Part shown: positions 1-5,372 of the stretch, piece after piece | How the letters are laid out: each line of letters begins with the position of its first letter | Numbering within the stretch: the stretch's first letter is position 1 | Assembly: GCA_029551925.1 (NCBI GenBank) | Contig: JAKPEO010000036.1 | Span: 1 to 6,424 of the forward strand | Reading direction: 5' to 3' | Origin: a bacterium | Lineage (GTDB): Bacteria > JAGOBX01 | Length of the DNA: 6,424 nt | The notes under the pieces: model-generated | Told to the model about the DNA's origin: nothing | What the model saw: the letters and a program-made list of their open reading frames with translations, nothing else | Database searches by the model: none | Program-made: the position numbers and the translations under genes

Positions 1-89
1 TAAACAATCTTTTTTTTTGCCGTTTTTTCCCGCCCCGCCCAAAATATTAAAATAAACGAGCGGAGGGGATTGCAGGGAATTAAAAAATC
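1..89. repeat. Left terminal inverted repeat, outer arm
   Basis: This is an exact 89-bp reverse complement of 419-507; position p pairs with 508-p. Pairing stops at 90/418 (g against a). The outer edge of the arm is the first base of the window. The arm contains a C-run motif (CCCGCCCCGCCC, 29-40) flanked by long T and A runs. With its partner it would form an 89-bp stem closing a 329-nt loop. Nothing here looks coding. Confidence 0.95.
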
Positions 90-418
90 GGTCAAAAAAA
101 ACCACCCTAACCCATACCCGCAAAAATTAATGTAAAAAAAAAATTAAAAAACCCAACCCCCAAAGCCCAGAAAAAAGGAGGATTTTACCCACATTATAGA
201 GCGGCTGAAAATTTTTTAGGGTGGCAAAAAGAGAGAGAAAAAAAATTAACGCCCGAAAACACAGGCAAAACATTTCCCTCCCTTTATTCCAATAAAAACC
301 TTATTTTCTTATAATTTCTAAATCCCCAAAACAAGCCGCACAAAGACCGCCCACCCACCGAACCCAAAAAGGTAAGAAAGCCCGCCGCCCCGCCCCACCA
401 CTCGCCAAAAACGTGACA
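90..418. other. Loop of left terminal hairpin, non-coding
   Basis: This 329-nt single-copy stretch lies between the two arms. It holds no convincing gene. On the plus strand it is rich in A and C, with many CCC runs. At least five blocks reappear, reverse-complemented and in the same end-relative order, in the right loop: 95-124 with 6228-6257, 136-169 with 6181-6214, 169-198 with 5844-5873, 221-244 with 5712-5735, and 375-399 with 5617-5641, all perfect. Shorter matches fall between them, such as 199-209 with 5830-5840, 327-344 with 5668-5685 and 348-366 with 5643-5661. It lacks the two extra palindromes found in the right loop, so it is a shorter version of the same terminal module. The spacers differ, including 272-326, which has no counterpart on the right. 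Confidence 0.85.
102..121 (-). repeat. Telomere-like G-rich motif, left copy
   Basis: Read on the minus strand this is GCGGGTATGGGTTAGGGTGG, identical over 20 bases to the right-end copy on the plus strand at 6231-6250. It contains three GGG runs plus a GG, with GGGTTAGGG in the middle. In each copy the G-rich strand runs 5' to 3' towards its own end of the window, the polarity seen in eukaryotic telomeres. A telomere-like role is inference only. Confidence 0.8.
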
Positions 419-507
419 GATTTTTTAATTCCCTGCAATCCCCTCCGCTCGTTTATTTTAATATTTTGGGCGGGGCGGGAAAAAACGGCAAAAAAAAAGA
501 TTGTTTA
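419..507. repeat. Left terminal inverted repeat, inner arm
   Basis: Exact reverse complement of 1-89. It joins the left loop to the unique sequence from 508 onwards and carries GGGCGGGGCGGG (468-479), three G runs that could take part in a quadruplex when single-stranded. An open frame crossing this arm (GTG at 413 to 733) is best explained by chance, because one strand of the arm is stop-poor. Confidence 0.95.
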
Positions 508-556
508 TAATTTTAAAGGTTGTTTTTTTTGCCGTGGTGCCTCGCTTGAAAAAGGT

Positions 557-602
557 AACGGCGACAAATTCCGCAACGGCAACAAATTCCGCAACGGTGA
601 CC
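557..602. repeat. 18-bp tandem repeat, about 2.5 units
   Basis: The units are AACGGCGACAAATTCCGC (557-574), AACGGCAACAAATTCCGC (575-592) and a partial AACGGTGACC (593-602). The two full units differ at one base. The array lies just inside the left hairpin. It could be an iteron array for a replication or packaging protein; nothing confirms that. Confidence 0.8.
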
Positions 603-735
603 GCTCGGCGATTATAAAAACGGCGTTCAAAAGCGTCTCGAATTTAAACTTTTTTGCCGTTAATATACTTAAATGTGTGGCAACTTTGAAAACTGTAATA
701 AACGCCGTTTATATGCTTAAAATTGGTAAATAAAT

Positions 736-751
736 GGGCGGGAGGGTGGGG
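736..751 (+). other. Canonical G-quadruplex motif, single-base loops
   Basis: GGGCGGGAGGGTGGGG: four runs of at least three G separated by one base each (c, a, t). Single-base loops are known to give very stable parallel quadruplexes. It stands out against AT-rich surroundings and lies about 80 nt upstream of the possible micro-ORF at 815. Folding is predicted, not shown. Confidence 0.75.
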
Positions 752-814
752 CGAAAATGTTTGAAAATTATAGTTGTTTAATTAACAAGGATTTATTTTG
801 AAGGTACCTTAAAC

Positions 815-889
815 ATGATTTTTTTCGCCACAGCCCTGCTCGCCTTTTGGTGTGTTAAAAGAAAAATTCGAAAAACAGTAAAAAAATAA
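815..889 (+). CDS. Possible 24-aa single-pass membrane peptide
   Basis: ATG at 815 opens a 24-codon frame ending in TAA at 887-889. GAAGG at 800-804 sits 10 nt upstream as a possible ribosome binding site. Residues 1-14 are hydrophobic (MIFFATALLAFWCV) and residues 15-24 are strongly basic (KRKIRKTVKK, seven Lys/Arg of ten). That is the layout of a tiny membrane anchor with a positive tail on the cytoplasmic side, as seen in small phage lysis or virion membrane peptides. It is convergent with the nuclease gene ending at 905 and is the only plausible gene in the left 900 bases. So short a frame can arise by chance, so it is tentative and no function is assigned. Confidence 0.35.
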   Translation: MIFFATALLAFWCVKRKIRKTVKK

Positions 890-904
890 AACACTTACAA
901 GGAG

Positions 905-1396
905 TTAATTTATTACTTTGTTAAAGTAATCTTCATTAAAAGTTAAAAAATTTGGTTTAGTGGAAGCATTAGGTGAAACTTGTATTAATATAATATTTAA
1001 AAATTCTGCGTGTTTAATAGTAACGGGGTCAAAGTTGTGACAAAGAATAATTAAACGGCTATATTTTTTTTCAGGGAAGAAGCTTCGCATAAGATTGTAA
1101 TAATAATTAACTTGTAACAAACTAAATAAATTTGCCGTTTGCTTTAATTCCACTATGTTCCAAATATTATTGTTTACAAAAATAGCATCAATGCGACTAG
1201 AAAATAGAAATTTACTATCCCGTAAAAGATTAATATTAAAATTTTTGCTTTTATAATCAATATTACTTATCGGAAATTGTAAATAAATATACTCAAATTT
1301 ATAAGGAAAAAATTTAATAAAGGAATTCAATATTTTGCTTTCTGCATTTGTACACCCTCTAAATTTTTTATATTGTTTATAAATAAATTTACGCAT
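905..1396 (-). CDS. PD-(D/E)XK superfamily nuclease, 163 aa
   Basis: The protein probably cuts DNA or RNA with the PD-(D/E)XK fold. Visible motif elements in order are Glu19 in an N-terminal helix (NAESKILNSF), Asp70 (SSRIDAIF), Glu83-x-Lys85 (IVELK) and a following helix with Gln95-x-x-x-Tyr99 (QVNYYYNL), the QxxxY accessory motif of RecB-like members. A C-terminal strand-helix-strand (about 113-140, RLIILCHNF then FLNIILIQV) matches the usual closing part of the fold. The length fits a stand-alone core domain without helicase or specificity domains. It is last in the leftward operon, 12 nt after the fibre-like gene, and has no clear Shine-Dalgarno sequence, so translation may be coupled. 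Substrate is unknown: end processing, host DNA degradation or packaging are all possible. The superfamily call is fairly secure; the role is inference. Confidence 0.75.
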   Translation of the reverse strand: MRKFIYKQYKKFRGCTNAESKILNSFIKFFPYKFEYIYLQFPISNIDYKSKNFNINLLRDSKFLFSSRIDAIFVNNNIWNIVELKQTANLFSLLQVNYYYNLMRSFFPEKKYSRLIILCHNFDPVTIKHAEFLNIILIQVSPNASTKPNFLTFNEDYFNKVIN

Positions 1397-1408
1397 AAAA
1401 TTAAAATA

Positions 1409-2182
1409 TTAAAAATTGCTTGCAATTGGCAAAAATTTATCAAAGGCATAATAACAACCAGAAGGAGTAATAGAACCAACATCGGGAATTATTTCAATTC
1501 TGAAACTACTGTTTAAAAGATTTTTAAATATTGGGTCGTTGATAAAAATATTATCACCACTAACTGCGTTTTGATTAGAAGAGCTTGTTATATAAAAATT
1601 GTAATTAGTACTAGGTGAAATAGCAATATTAGAATGGTGTATGGCATAAGGACTTCCACCAACATTATGTAAATAAACATAAACGGATAATGATGTAGAC
1701 CCAGCGGGTGAAGTAAATGTACAAGAAGAATTAATAATATTAGTAGAACCAATCACAGCACTAGGAAAACCATAATAATTAGAACCAGTAAAAGCGTCAC
1801 TTCGCAGAACAAAACCAGGGCACTTTATAGGTGTGTTAAAAGAAATTTCGTTCCTAAGTTGAGTAAATACAGAACCAGAGCTTAAAATGCCAAACGTGCC
1901 AATTTTATGCAGTCTATTATTCGAGTCTTTTCTAGCTGCGTGTATAACAATATGACCATAAGTCGCTGGACTACCAAAACCTGTATTATTAGTTTCAAAG
2001 CCGATAAAATTTTCGTAGGAAATAAATATTTCCTTTCTTATATATTGGTTCGTCGATAAAGAGCCAGTTTCTTGGTAAATTAGGTTTTTTGTTAAAATGC
2101 CGTTATTATCGTAGCATGCGTAAATATATGGCAATGACCCACCAGTATAGTAAATTTCTAATATTATGCCGTCCCAATACAT
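1409..2182 (-). CDS. Beta-rich surface or fibre-like virion protein candidate
   Basis: I do not recognise the family. The product (257 aa from ATG at 2182) is rich in Ser, Asn, Thr, Gly and Tyr and low in charge, with alternating hydrophobic/polar stretches such as TSLSVYVYLHNVGG and NYNFYITSSSN that suggest beta strands. No signal peptide, membrane segment or catalytic motif is visible. This composition is common in phage spikes, fibres and receptor-binding proteins. It lies directly after the likely capsid gene, which supports a virion role. The frame stays open to a TTG at 2194 that almost touches the upstream stop (2196-2198), giving 261 aa. I prefer the ATG at 2182, but neither start has a good Shine-Dalgarno site, so coupled translation is likely. 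A second capsid or vertex protein is the main alternative. Confidence 0.55.
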   Translation of the reverse strand: MYWDGIILEIYYTGGSLPYIYACYDNNGILTKNLIYQETGSLSTNQYIRKEIFISYENFIGFETNNTGFGSPATYGHIVIHAARKDSNNRLHKIGTFGILSSGSVFTQLRNEISFNTPIKCPGFVLRSDAFTGSNYYGFPSAVIGSTNIINSSCTFTSPAGSTSLSVYVYLHNVGGSPYAIHHSNIAISPSTNYNFYITSSSNQNAVSGDNIFINDPIFKNLLNSSFRIEIIPDVGSITPSGCYYAFDKFLPIASNF

Positions 2183-2195
2183 AAAATAGCCCAAG

Positions 2196-2987
2196 TTAAT
2201 ATAATTCAGCTAAAAATAATGTAATAACTGGACTAGCGGCATTTTCGTTATTGCTTGTTTCAACATAAATGCTAGTTTTATTGTTGGAGTTTAAAATTGG
2301 TATTGTATCTAAATCAAATATACTGGACAATTTAATAAACCAATCACTTGTATCAAAGTTAATTGGCAAGCTACCTGGTCCACCAGTTTTAAGGTTCCCG
2401 GTATCAATACCATAAAATGCAATAGCACCCTGTAATACGTTAGTACGGTAACCCAATAAAGCATAATCAGTGCCACTTTTTAAAAGGTCATAGTCAGCTA
2501 CAAGATTTTTAGTTCCCGAAAAACCACCAGTAGTGCCGGCAGTTAAACTAACTTCGCAAGTTAAAAAGTTTTTAGTTCGTCTCGAAATGCTGTTCCAATG
2601 TGCAAAGCGACTATTAACACCATCAAGGCCACTATAATAAACTAAATAATAAGCTTGTTCAATGTCCCCAGCAGTCGCTGAGCCGCTTAGAGTAGGCAAT
2701 AAAGTATCGTTCGCAATTAAATTTTGACCAGAAGAGCCAAAATAAGCAGGTATGACACTTTGAGCAATTGTTCTAACTCTGTAATTTTGTACGTTGTCAT
2801 GCAATCTTGCGCCACGAATTTTATTAATACCCGCACCTTGCACAAATTGCCAATTTGCTAATAATTTGGCTGTTGCGTTGCCTTTAAAATCTCGCACTTG
2901 AAAAGTTTGACCGCTAAACGCAGTTAATGCTGTTTCAGTAGCACCCGGTGCTGTAACTTGGCCACCTAAAATTTCTAAAAGTCCCAT
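2196..2987 (-). CDS. Candidate major capsid protein, 263 aa
   Basis: The start at 2987 is supported by AGAGG at 2995-2999, 7 nt upstream and overlapping the stop of the preceding gene. The protein is mostly alternating strand-like segments rich in Gly, Ala, Asn, Ser and Thr, with aromatic-rich stretches (AYYLVYYSGL near residues 112-121) and no enzyme motif, signal peptide or membrane span. The N-terminus (residues 1-60) carries small hydrophobic and Gly/Ala-rich segments; a more basic stretch follows (GINKIRGARLHDN, 53-65, then RRTK around 136-139). Size, composition and place as second gene after a small basic protein fit a beta-barrel (jelly-roll) capsid protein of a small virus. I cannot name the family, and single versus double jelly roll cannot be told by eye. 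A spike or other structural protein remains possible. Confidence 0.5.
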   Translation of the reverse strand: MGLLEILGGQVTAPGATETALTAFSGQTFQVRDFKGNATAKLLANWQFVQGAGINKIRGARLHDNVQNYRVRTIAQSVIPAYFGSSGQNLIANDTLLPTLSGSATAGDIEQAYYLVYYSGLDGVNSRFAHWNSISRRTKNFLTCEVSLTAGTTGGFSGTKNLVADYDLLKSGTDYALLGYRTNVLQGAIAFYGIDTGNLKTGGPGSLPINFDTSDWFIKLSSIFDLDTIPILNSNNKTSIYVETSNNENAASPVITLFLAELY

Positions 2988-2998
2988 AAAAATACCTC

Positions 2999-3430
2999 TT
3001 ATTTACTCGAATTTACCATTTGTAATTTTTTATTACGCAAAGCTTGCGTAATAGCTTTAACACGCTCTAAATTACGAATATCGCCTTTTGGGTAGCGGGT
3101 TGGCAGTTGTGTAGATTCAATGGTTTGAAGATAAGGCTGTATGCCATTTTCATATTTGGTTTTAGCAACACTTACACCAGTTACAAATCTATCAGCACCA
3201 ACTTCTAAAGCACGTTGCTTTTGATAAGCTGAGCCGCTTGCCATAACACCTTTACTAAATCTTCCCTCTTGGGCAGCTTGTTGTACTCCTTGTTTCCAAG
3301 TATCTTCCGCAGCTTTTGTAGCTTCAGCCCAATCTCTGCGAGGATTTTCAATTCCGGATTGATAAGCCTCACGAGCCATCGAGGCTCGTTGTACCCATCG
3401 GCTTCCCCCGTCTTTACGAACTCTTGCCAT
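2999..3430 (-). CDS. Small basic helical protein, first gene of virion operon
   Basis: 143 aa, ATG at 3430 with AAAGG 7 nt upstream. It is strongly basic (about 26 Lys/Arg against 14 Asp/Glu) and looks all-helical. Conserved-looking landmarks are a basic N-terminus (MARVRKDGG), NPRRDWAEATKAAEDTWKQGV (split here as NPRRDW, 29-34, and AAEDTWKQGV, 40-49), GRF-KGV, DRF-TGVSVAK and a C-terminal TRYPKGD-RNLERV. The patterns Y-x-SGI-x-x-PR (about 23-31) and Y-ENGI-x-PY (93-100) may be a weak internal repeat. I have a general impression that proteins of this pattern sit beside capsid genes in small uncultured phage genomes, but I cannot name the family. Its charge and position suggest a genome-binding or capsid-associated role, by inference. 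The downstream gene begins 11 nt after its stop. A hydrophobic frame overlapping it is a composition artefact. Confidence 0.65.
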   Translation of the reverse strand: MARVRKDGGSRWVQRASMAREAYQSGIENPRRDWAEATKAAEDTWKQGVQQAAQEGRFSKGVMASGSAYQKQRALEVGADRFVTGVSVAKTKYENGIQPYLQTIESTQLPTRYPKGDIRNLERVKAITQALRNKKLQMVNSSK

Positions 3431-3474
3431 AAATTTACCTTTAAATTTTTAAATAAAAATAATAAATTACAATA

Positions 3475-3507
3475 CAAAAATAATAGAAAAAACATTGATG
3501 AAAACAA
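3475..3507 (-). promoter_or_regulatory. Promoter candidate for leftward operon
   Basis: On the minus strand TATTTTTG (3482 to 3475) fits the Bacteroidota -7 element TAnnTTTG, and ATTG with TTG at 3507-3505 lies 22 nt upstream, near the usual place of the -33 TTTG. The 15-mer TATTTTTGTATTGTA (3482 to 3468) is identical to the one before the rightward operon. It would give a leader of roughly 35-40 nt before the ATG at 3430. AT-rich DNA gives chance matches, but the shared 15-mer raises confidence. Confidence 0.4.
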
Positions 3508-3521
3508 TGTTAATAAAAAAG

Positions 3522-3551
3522 TTATACACATATACATTAAAGTTTTACACA
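3522..3551 (+). promoter_or_regulatory. Pair of DnaA-box-like sites
   Basis: TTATACACA (3522-3530) and TTTTACACA (3543-3551) both match the DnaA consensus TTWTNCACA in the same orientation, 21 nt apart, about two helical turns. TGGGGATAA at 3659-3667 is a one-mismatch match to TTATCCACA on the other strand. In such AT-rich DNA single matches are weak evidence; the spacing and cluster make recruitment of host DnaA plausible. Confidence 0.35.
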
Positions 3552-3675
3552 TACAAATGTTAATTAAAAAATGTTAATAAATATAATAGTTACAATGTTA
3601 TCAACTAAATCCACACAACATAAAAATACATGTATTTAAATATTTAATATAAAGGTTTTGGGGATAACTCAAAAA

Positions 3676-3724
3676 ATGAACAATGATTCAGTATTCAAAT
3701 ATGAATAATGATTCAATATTCAAA
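3676..3724. repeat. Two 24-bp iteron-like repeats with dyads
   Basis: 3676-3699 and 3701-3724 are 24-bp direct repeats with two differences, period 25. Each includes AATGATTCA followed by TATTCAAA. The pentamer ATTCA or its complement TGAAT occurs at 3686-3690, 3693-3697, 3702-3706, 3711-3715 and 3718-3722, with a variant TGAAC at 3677-3681. It forms dyads such as TGAATAATGATTCA. This fits an operator or iteron array bound by a dimeric protein, possibly the HTH-containing product of 4444-5061. Confidence 0.7.
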
Positions 3725-3781
3725 ATGAAAATTATAATAAAAAAATAATTATAAAAAAATATAAAAAAATATATAAAAATA

Positions 3782-3813
3782 TTTGGTTATTTAAATATTT
3801 ATTTGTATTTTTG
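3782..3813 (+). promoter_or_regulatory. Promoter candidate for rightward operon
   Basis: TTTG at 3782-3785 and TATTTTTG at 3806-3813, 20 nt apart, fit the Bacteroidota -33 (TTTG) and -7 (TAnnTTTG) elements. The 15-mer 3806-3820 is the same as the one upstream of the leftward operon. Transcription would start near 3820, giving a leader of about 24 nt that includes AAGGAG. The match is by eye. Confidence 0.4.
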
Positions 3814-3843
3814 TATTGTATTAATTAACAAAGGAGAAAAAAC

Positions 3844-4071
3844 ATGGCTGGAATAATACTCCAAATTACAACAGACTACGGAAATGAATTAATTACAAAC
3901 AAGTTCATTTTCCTCGACGAAGTCGAAAAAGATGGTAATTCTTACACATCGGAAAACGTAAGAATATTAACAACAGATGAATATGGTGTCATAATCGACG
4001 AAGACAAACCAGTAACTACAAAAGTACAATTTAGTATTGTTAAAAATTTTACTATTAAAATGGAGGAATAA
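3844..4071 (+). CDS. Small acidic protein, 75 aa, unknown function
   Basis: ATG at 3844 follows AAGGAG (3831-3836) by 7 nt. The product has about 14 acidic against 7 basic residues and alternating strand-like segments (GIILQITTDYGN near the start, KVQFSIVKNFTIKM at the end), suggesting a small beta-rich domain. It has no Cys, Trp, membrane span or known motif. It is the first of three genes in the rightward operon; its last codons contain the Shine-Dalgarno GGAGG of the next gene, whose ATG begins 2 nt after its stop. As the first product of the operon it may be early or regulatory, for example a DNA mimic or inhibitor given its acidity, but that is speculation. Unrecognised. Confidence 0.7.
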   Translation: MAGIILQITTDYGNELITNKFIFLDEVEKDGNSYTSENVRILTTDEYGVIIDEDKPVTTKVQFSIVKNFTIKMEE

Positions 4072-4073
4072 AA

Positions 4074-4454
4074 ATGAGCACAATAACAACAATAAAAGAA
4101 GTAATTACTTTTAATCAAAAATATCAAAATGCAGTTGTATTAGACTATGGAAAAAATAAATTATTTTATTGCATACTTACCGAAAATAAAATGATTACTT
4201 GCACCTTTGAACAAATAGGAAAATATCTTGTATTTAATAATTTTAATATAGAAATAGTGGAAAATGAAGACATTGAAAAGTTAAGACAAGTACAAAACAA
4301 TTTTATTAATGCAAGTATTCCAACAAAATATGAACTTGAAAATATACTTCGTAGGTTGCAAAAATACTTATTAAAAATACGTAAAAATGGAAGGTTCGAA
4401 ATTAATAATCTAATTAACATATTCATTAATAAGGAGTTAAAAAATGGAAAATAA
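4074..4454 (+). CDS. Hypothetical protein, 126 aa, middle gene of rightward operon
   Basis: ATG at 4074 follows GGAGG (4062-4066) by 7 nt. The N-terminal half (about 1-65) looks like mixed strands and helices (NAVVLDYGKNKLFYCIL, 19-35). The C-terminal half (about 66-126) is likely helical and Lys/Arg/Asn-rich, with a possible amphipathic segment around LENILRRLQKYLLKIRK. No enzyme motif or membrane segment is visible. The end overlaps the next gene by 11 nt, and AAGGAG within its last codons serves that gene, so the two are probably translated together. Base use is strongly AT-rich like its neighbours. I do not recognise a family. A nucleic-acid or partner-binding role from the basic tail is only a guess. 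Confidence 0.7.
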   Translation: MSTITTIKEVITFNQKYQNAVVLDYGKNKLFYCILTENKMITCTFEQIGKYLVFNNFNIEIVENEDIEKLRQVQNNFINASIPTKYELENILRRLQKYLLKIRKNGRFEINNLINIFINKELKNGK

Positions 4455-5061
4455 AAATTTTGGTCTCAAGAACGTTGAAAGAAATCGTTTATTATTGTAT
4501 TTTTCGTTAGGCGATATAAATAAAATAAAGCAAGAACAGCAAAAAAATAATAATAATTTAAACGTAAACAATTCCGAAACTATAATTACAAAATGTTTTA
4601 AAGCTTCTAATATTTACATAACAAATGATTATGTAAATTATTTTAAAATCAAGCCCTTCGAAACATTTGTAAAATGTCAAGTATGGGACAAAAATGAATT
4701 GTATACAAATTACAAAGATTTATGCCCAGAATATCCGTTAATTGCTGATGAATTTTTCTCACAAGCATTCATAATAAATTCAATAAACAAGTCGCAAATA
4801 TTAGAACCACAAGAAATAGCACTTTTATTCAACACAAGTTTAACAACTGCTTATAAAATTTACAATTTAGCAAATACAAATTATAATTTAATTAAAATAT
4901 TTGCTATAAATTATCTGCCGATAGATTACGTAAATTTTTTAGTTAAAAATTATTCGCCAGAAGTTTTGGAACATGCAATAATACATTGCGAAAATGAAAA
5001 ATTAAGCATCTATGAAATACCAAACGTAATAAATAATATTTATGCATCAACAGAAGAATAA
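4444..5061 (+). CDS. Hypothetical 205-aa protein with possible helix-turn-helix
   Basis: ATG at 4444 is preceded by AAGGAG (4431-4436) at 7 nt and overlaps the previous gene by 11 nt. Residues about 121-145 (LEPQEIALLFNTSLTTAYKI and following NLA) read as a helix-turn-helix: a helix with EIALLFN, a turn around NTS, and a second helix with TTAYKIYNLA, like sigma-4 or MerR/XRE-type patterns. Residues about 34-45 are an Asn-rich linker (KNNNNLNVNN) separating a short N-terminal helical part. The rest is Asn/Ile/Tyr/Lys-rich and unassigned. It lacks HUH (HxH), Walker, polymerase or tyrosine-recombinase motifs. As the largest gene of the rightward operon it is the best candidate for a regulator or replication initiator acting on the 3676-3724 repeats, but this is inference. 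A hairpin follows 10 nt after the stop. Confidence 0.6.
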   Translation: MENKNFGLKNVERNRLLLYFSLGDINKIKQEQQKNNNNLNVNNSETIITKCFKASNIYITNDYVNYFKIKPFETFVKCQVWDKNELYTNYKDLCPEYPLIADEFFSQAFIINSINKSQILEPQEIALLFNTSLTTAYKIYNLANTNYNLIKIFAINYLPIDYVNFLVKNYSPEVLEHAIIHCENEKLSIYEIPNVINNIYASTEE

Positions 5062-5071
5062 AATAATAAGA

Positions 5072-5100
5072 CTTGTCGCAATACGCAGTATTGCGGCAAG
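5072..5100 (+). terminator. Strong hairpin after rightward operon, possible terminator
   Basis: CTTGTCGCAATAC (5072-5084) pairs with GTATTGCGGCAAG (5088-5100) over 13 positions, one a G-U pair, around a GCA loop. It lies just after the stop of the last rightward gene, as a terminator would. The downstream sequence (TTGCCTATTTGTATTTG) has no clean T run, so intrinsic termination is not certain; it could instead protect the mRNA 3' end or be a DNA cruciform. Confidence 0.6.
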
Positions 5101-5146
5101 TTGCCTATTTGTATTTGTTTAAGTAATATTTCTAAAAAACTTTATA

Positions 5147-5195
5147 GCCCTTCGCTCGCTTCGCTCGCTCGGGAATTAGCACCACCACCAACCCA
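5147..5195. repeat. 49-bp direct repeat, copy 1
   Basis: Identical to 5272-5320. It starts GCCCTTCGCTCGCTTCGCTC and ends ACCACCAACCCA. The first half is itself a run of CGCTCG/CTTCG units, much richer in GC than the coding DNA nearby. The second copy is 125 bp downstream. Confidence 0.9.
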
Positions 5196-5271
5196 CGCAC
5201 CATCGCAATTTAATAAAAAAATCATTATTGCACGCACCATCATTGCGGCACGCAAGCACCAACCACAACTC

Positions 5272-5320
5272 GCCCTTCGCTCGCTTCGCTCGCTCGGGAA
5301 TTAGCACCACCACCAACCCA
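5272..5320. repeat. 49-bp direct repeat, copy 2
   Basis: Perfect copy of 5147-5195. The flanking bases differ at once on both sides (5146/5271 and 5196/5321), so the unit is sharply bounded. This fits duplication of a defined module rather than decay of a longer repeat. Confidence 0.9.
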
Positions 5321-5372
5321 AACAAAAACCGCAATCGCACACACAAGCACAATGGCACGCAAGCACCAACCG

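Larger units (their letters stand above)
508..814. other. Non-coding region next to the left hairpin
   Basis: This stretch has no credible gene. It holds 18-bp tandem repeats (557-602), an inverted pair AACGGCGTT/AACGCCGTT (619-627 and 701-709), repeated T-run plus GCCGT motifs (around 522-533 and 649-660, also present in the left stem at about 10-24) and a G-quadruplex motif (736-751). Such a density of short repeats suggests protein-binding sites or a replication or packaging signal, but the sequence alone does not say which. Confidence 0.55.
3431..3843. other. Divergent intergenic control region, origin-like
   Basis: This 413-nt, very AT-rich gap separates the leftward virion operon from the rightward operon. 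It contains a 15-bp promoter-like element before each operon, two TTWTNCACA DnaA-box matches (3522-3530, 3543-3551), a near match on the minus strand (3659-3667) and a pair of 24-bp repeats with ATTCA/TGAAT dyads (3676-3724), followed by about 100 bases of nearly pure A and T. It has the parts expected of an origin plus regulatory hub. No gene is supported in it. Confidence 0.5.

Noticed and set aside
413-733. Open frame of 106 codons on the plus strand from GTG
   Set aside because: It begins in the hairpin arm, runs through tandem repeats that give repeated FRNGNK-type residues, has no ribosome binding site and no protein-like pattern.
899-904. AAGGAG on the plus strand, resembling a strong ribosome binding site
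   Set aside because: No ATG follows, and the nearest TTG (917) runs to a stop within four codons. The minus-strand nuclease gene ends here, so it is probably chance or a remnant.
3205-3552. Hydrophobic 115-aa frame on the minus strand
   Set aside because: It overlaps the 143-aa gene in another frame. Its Phe/Leu-rich start comes from T-rich intergenic DNA, and the promoter and ribosome binding site fit the 143-aa frame.
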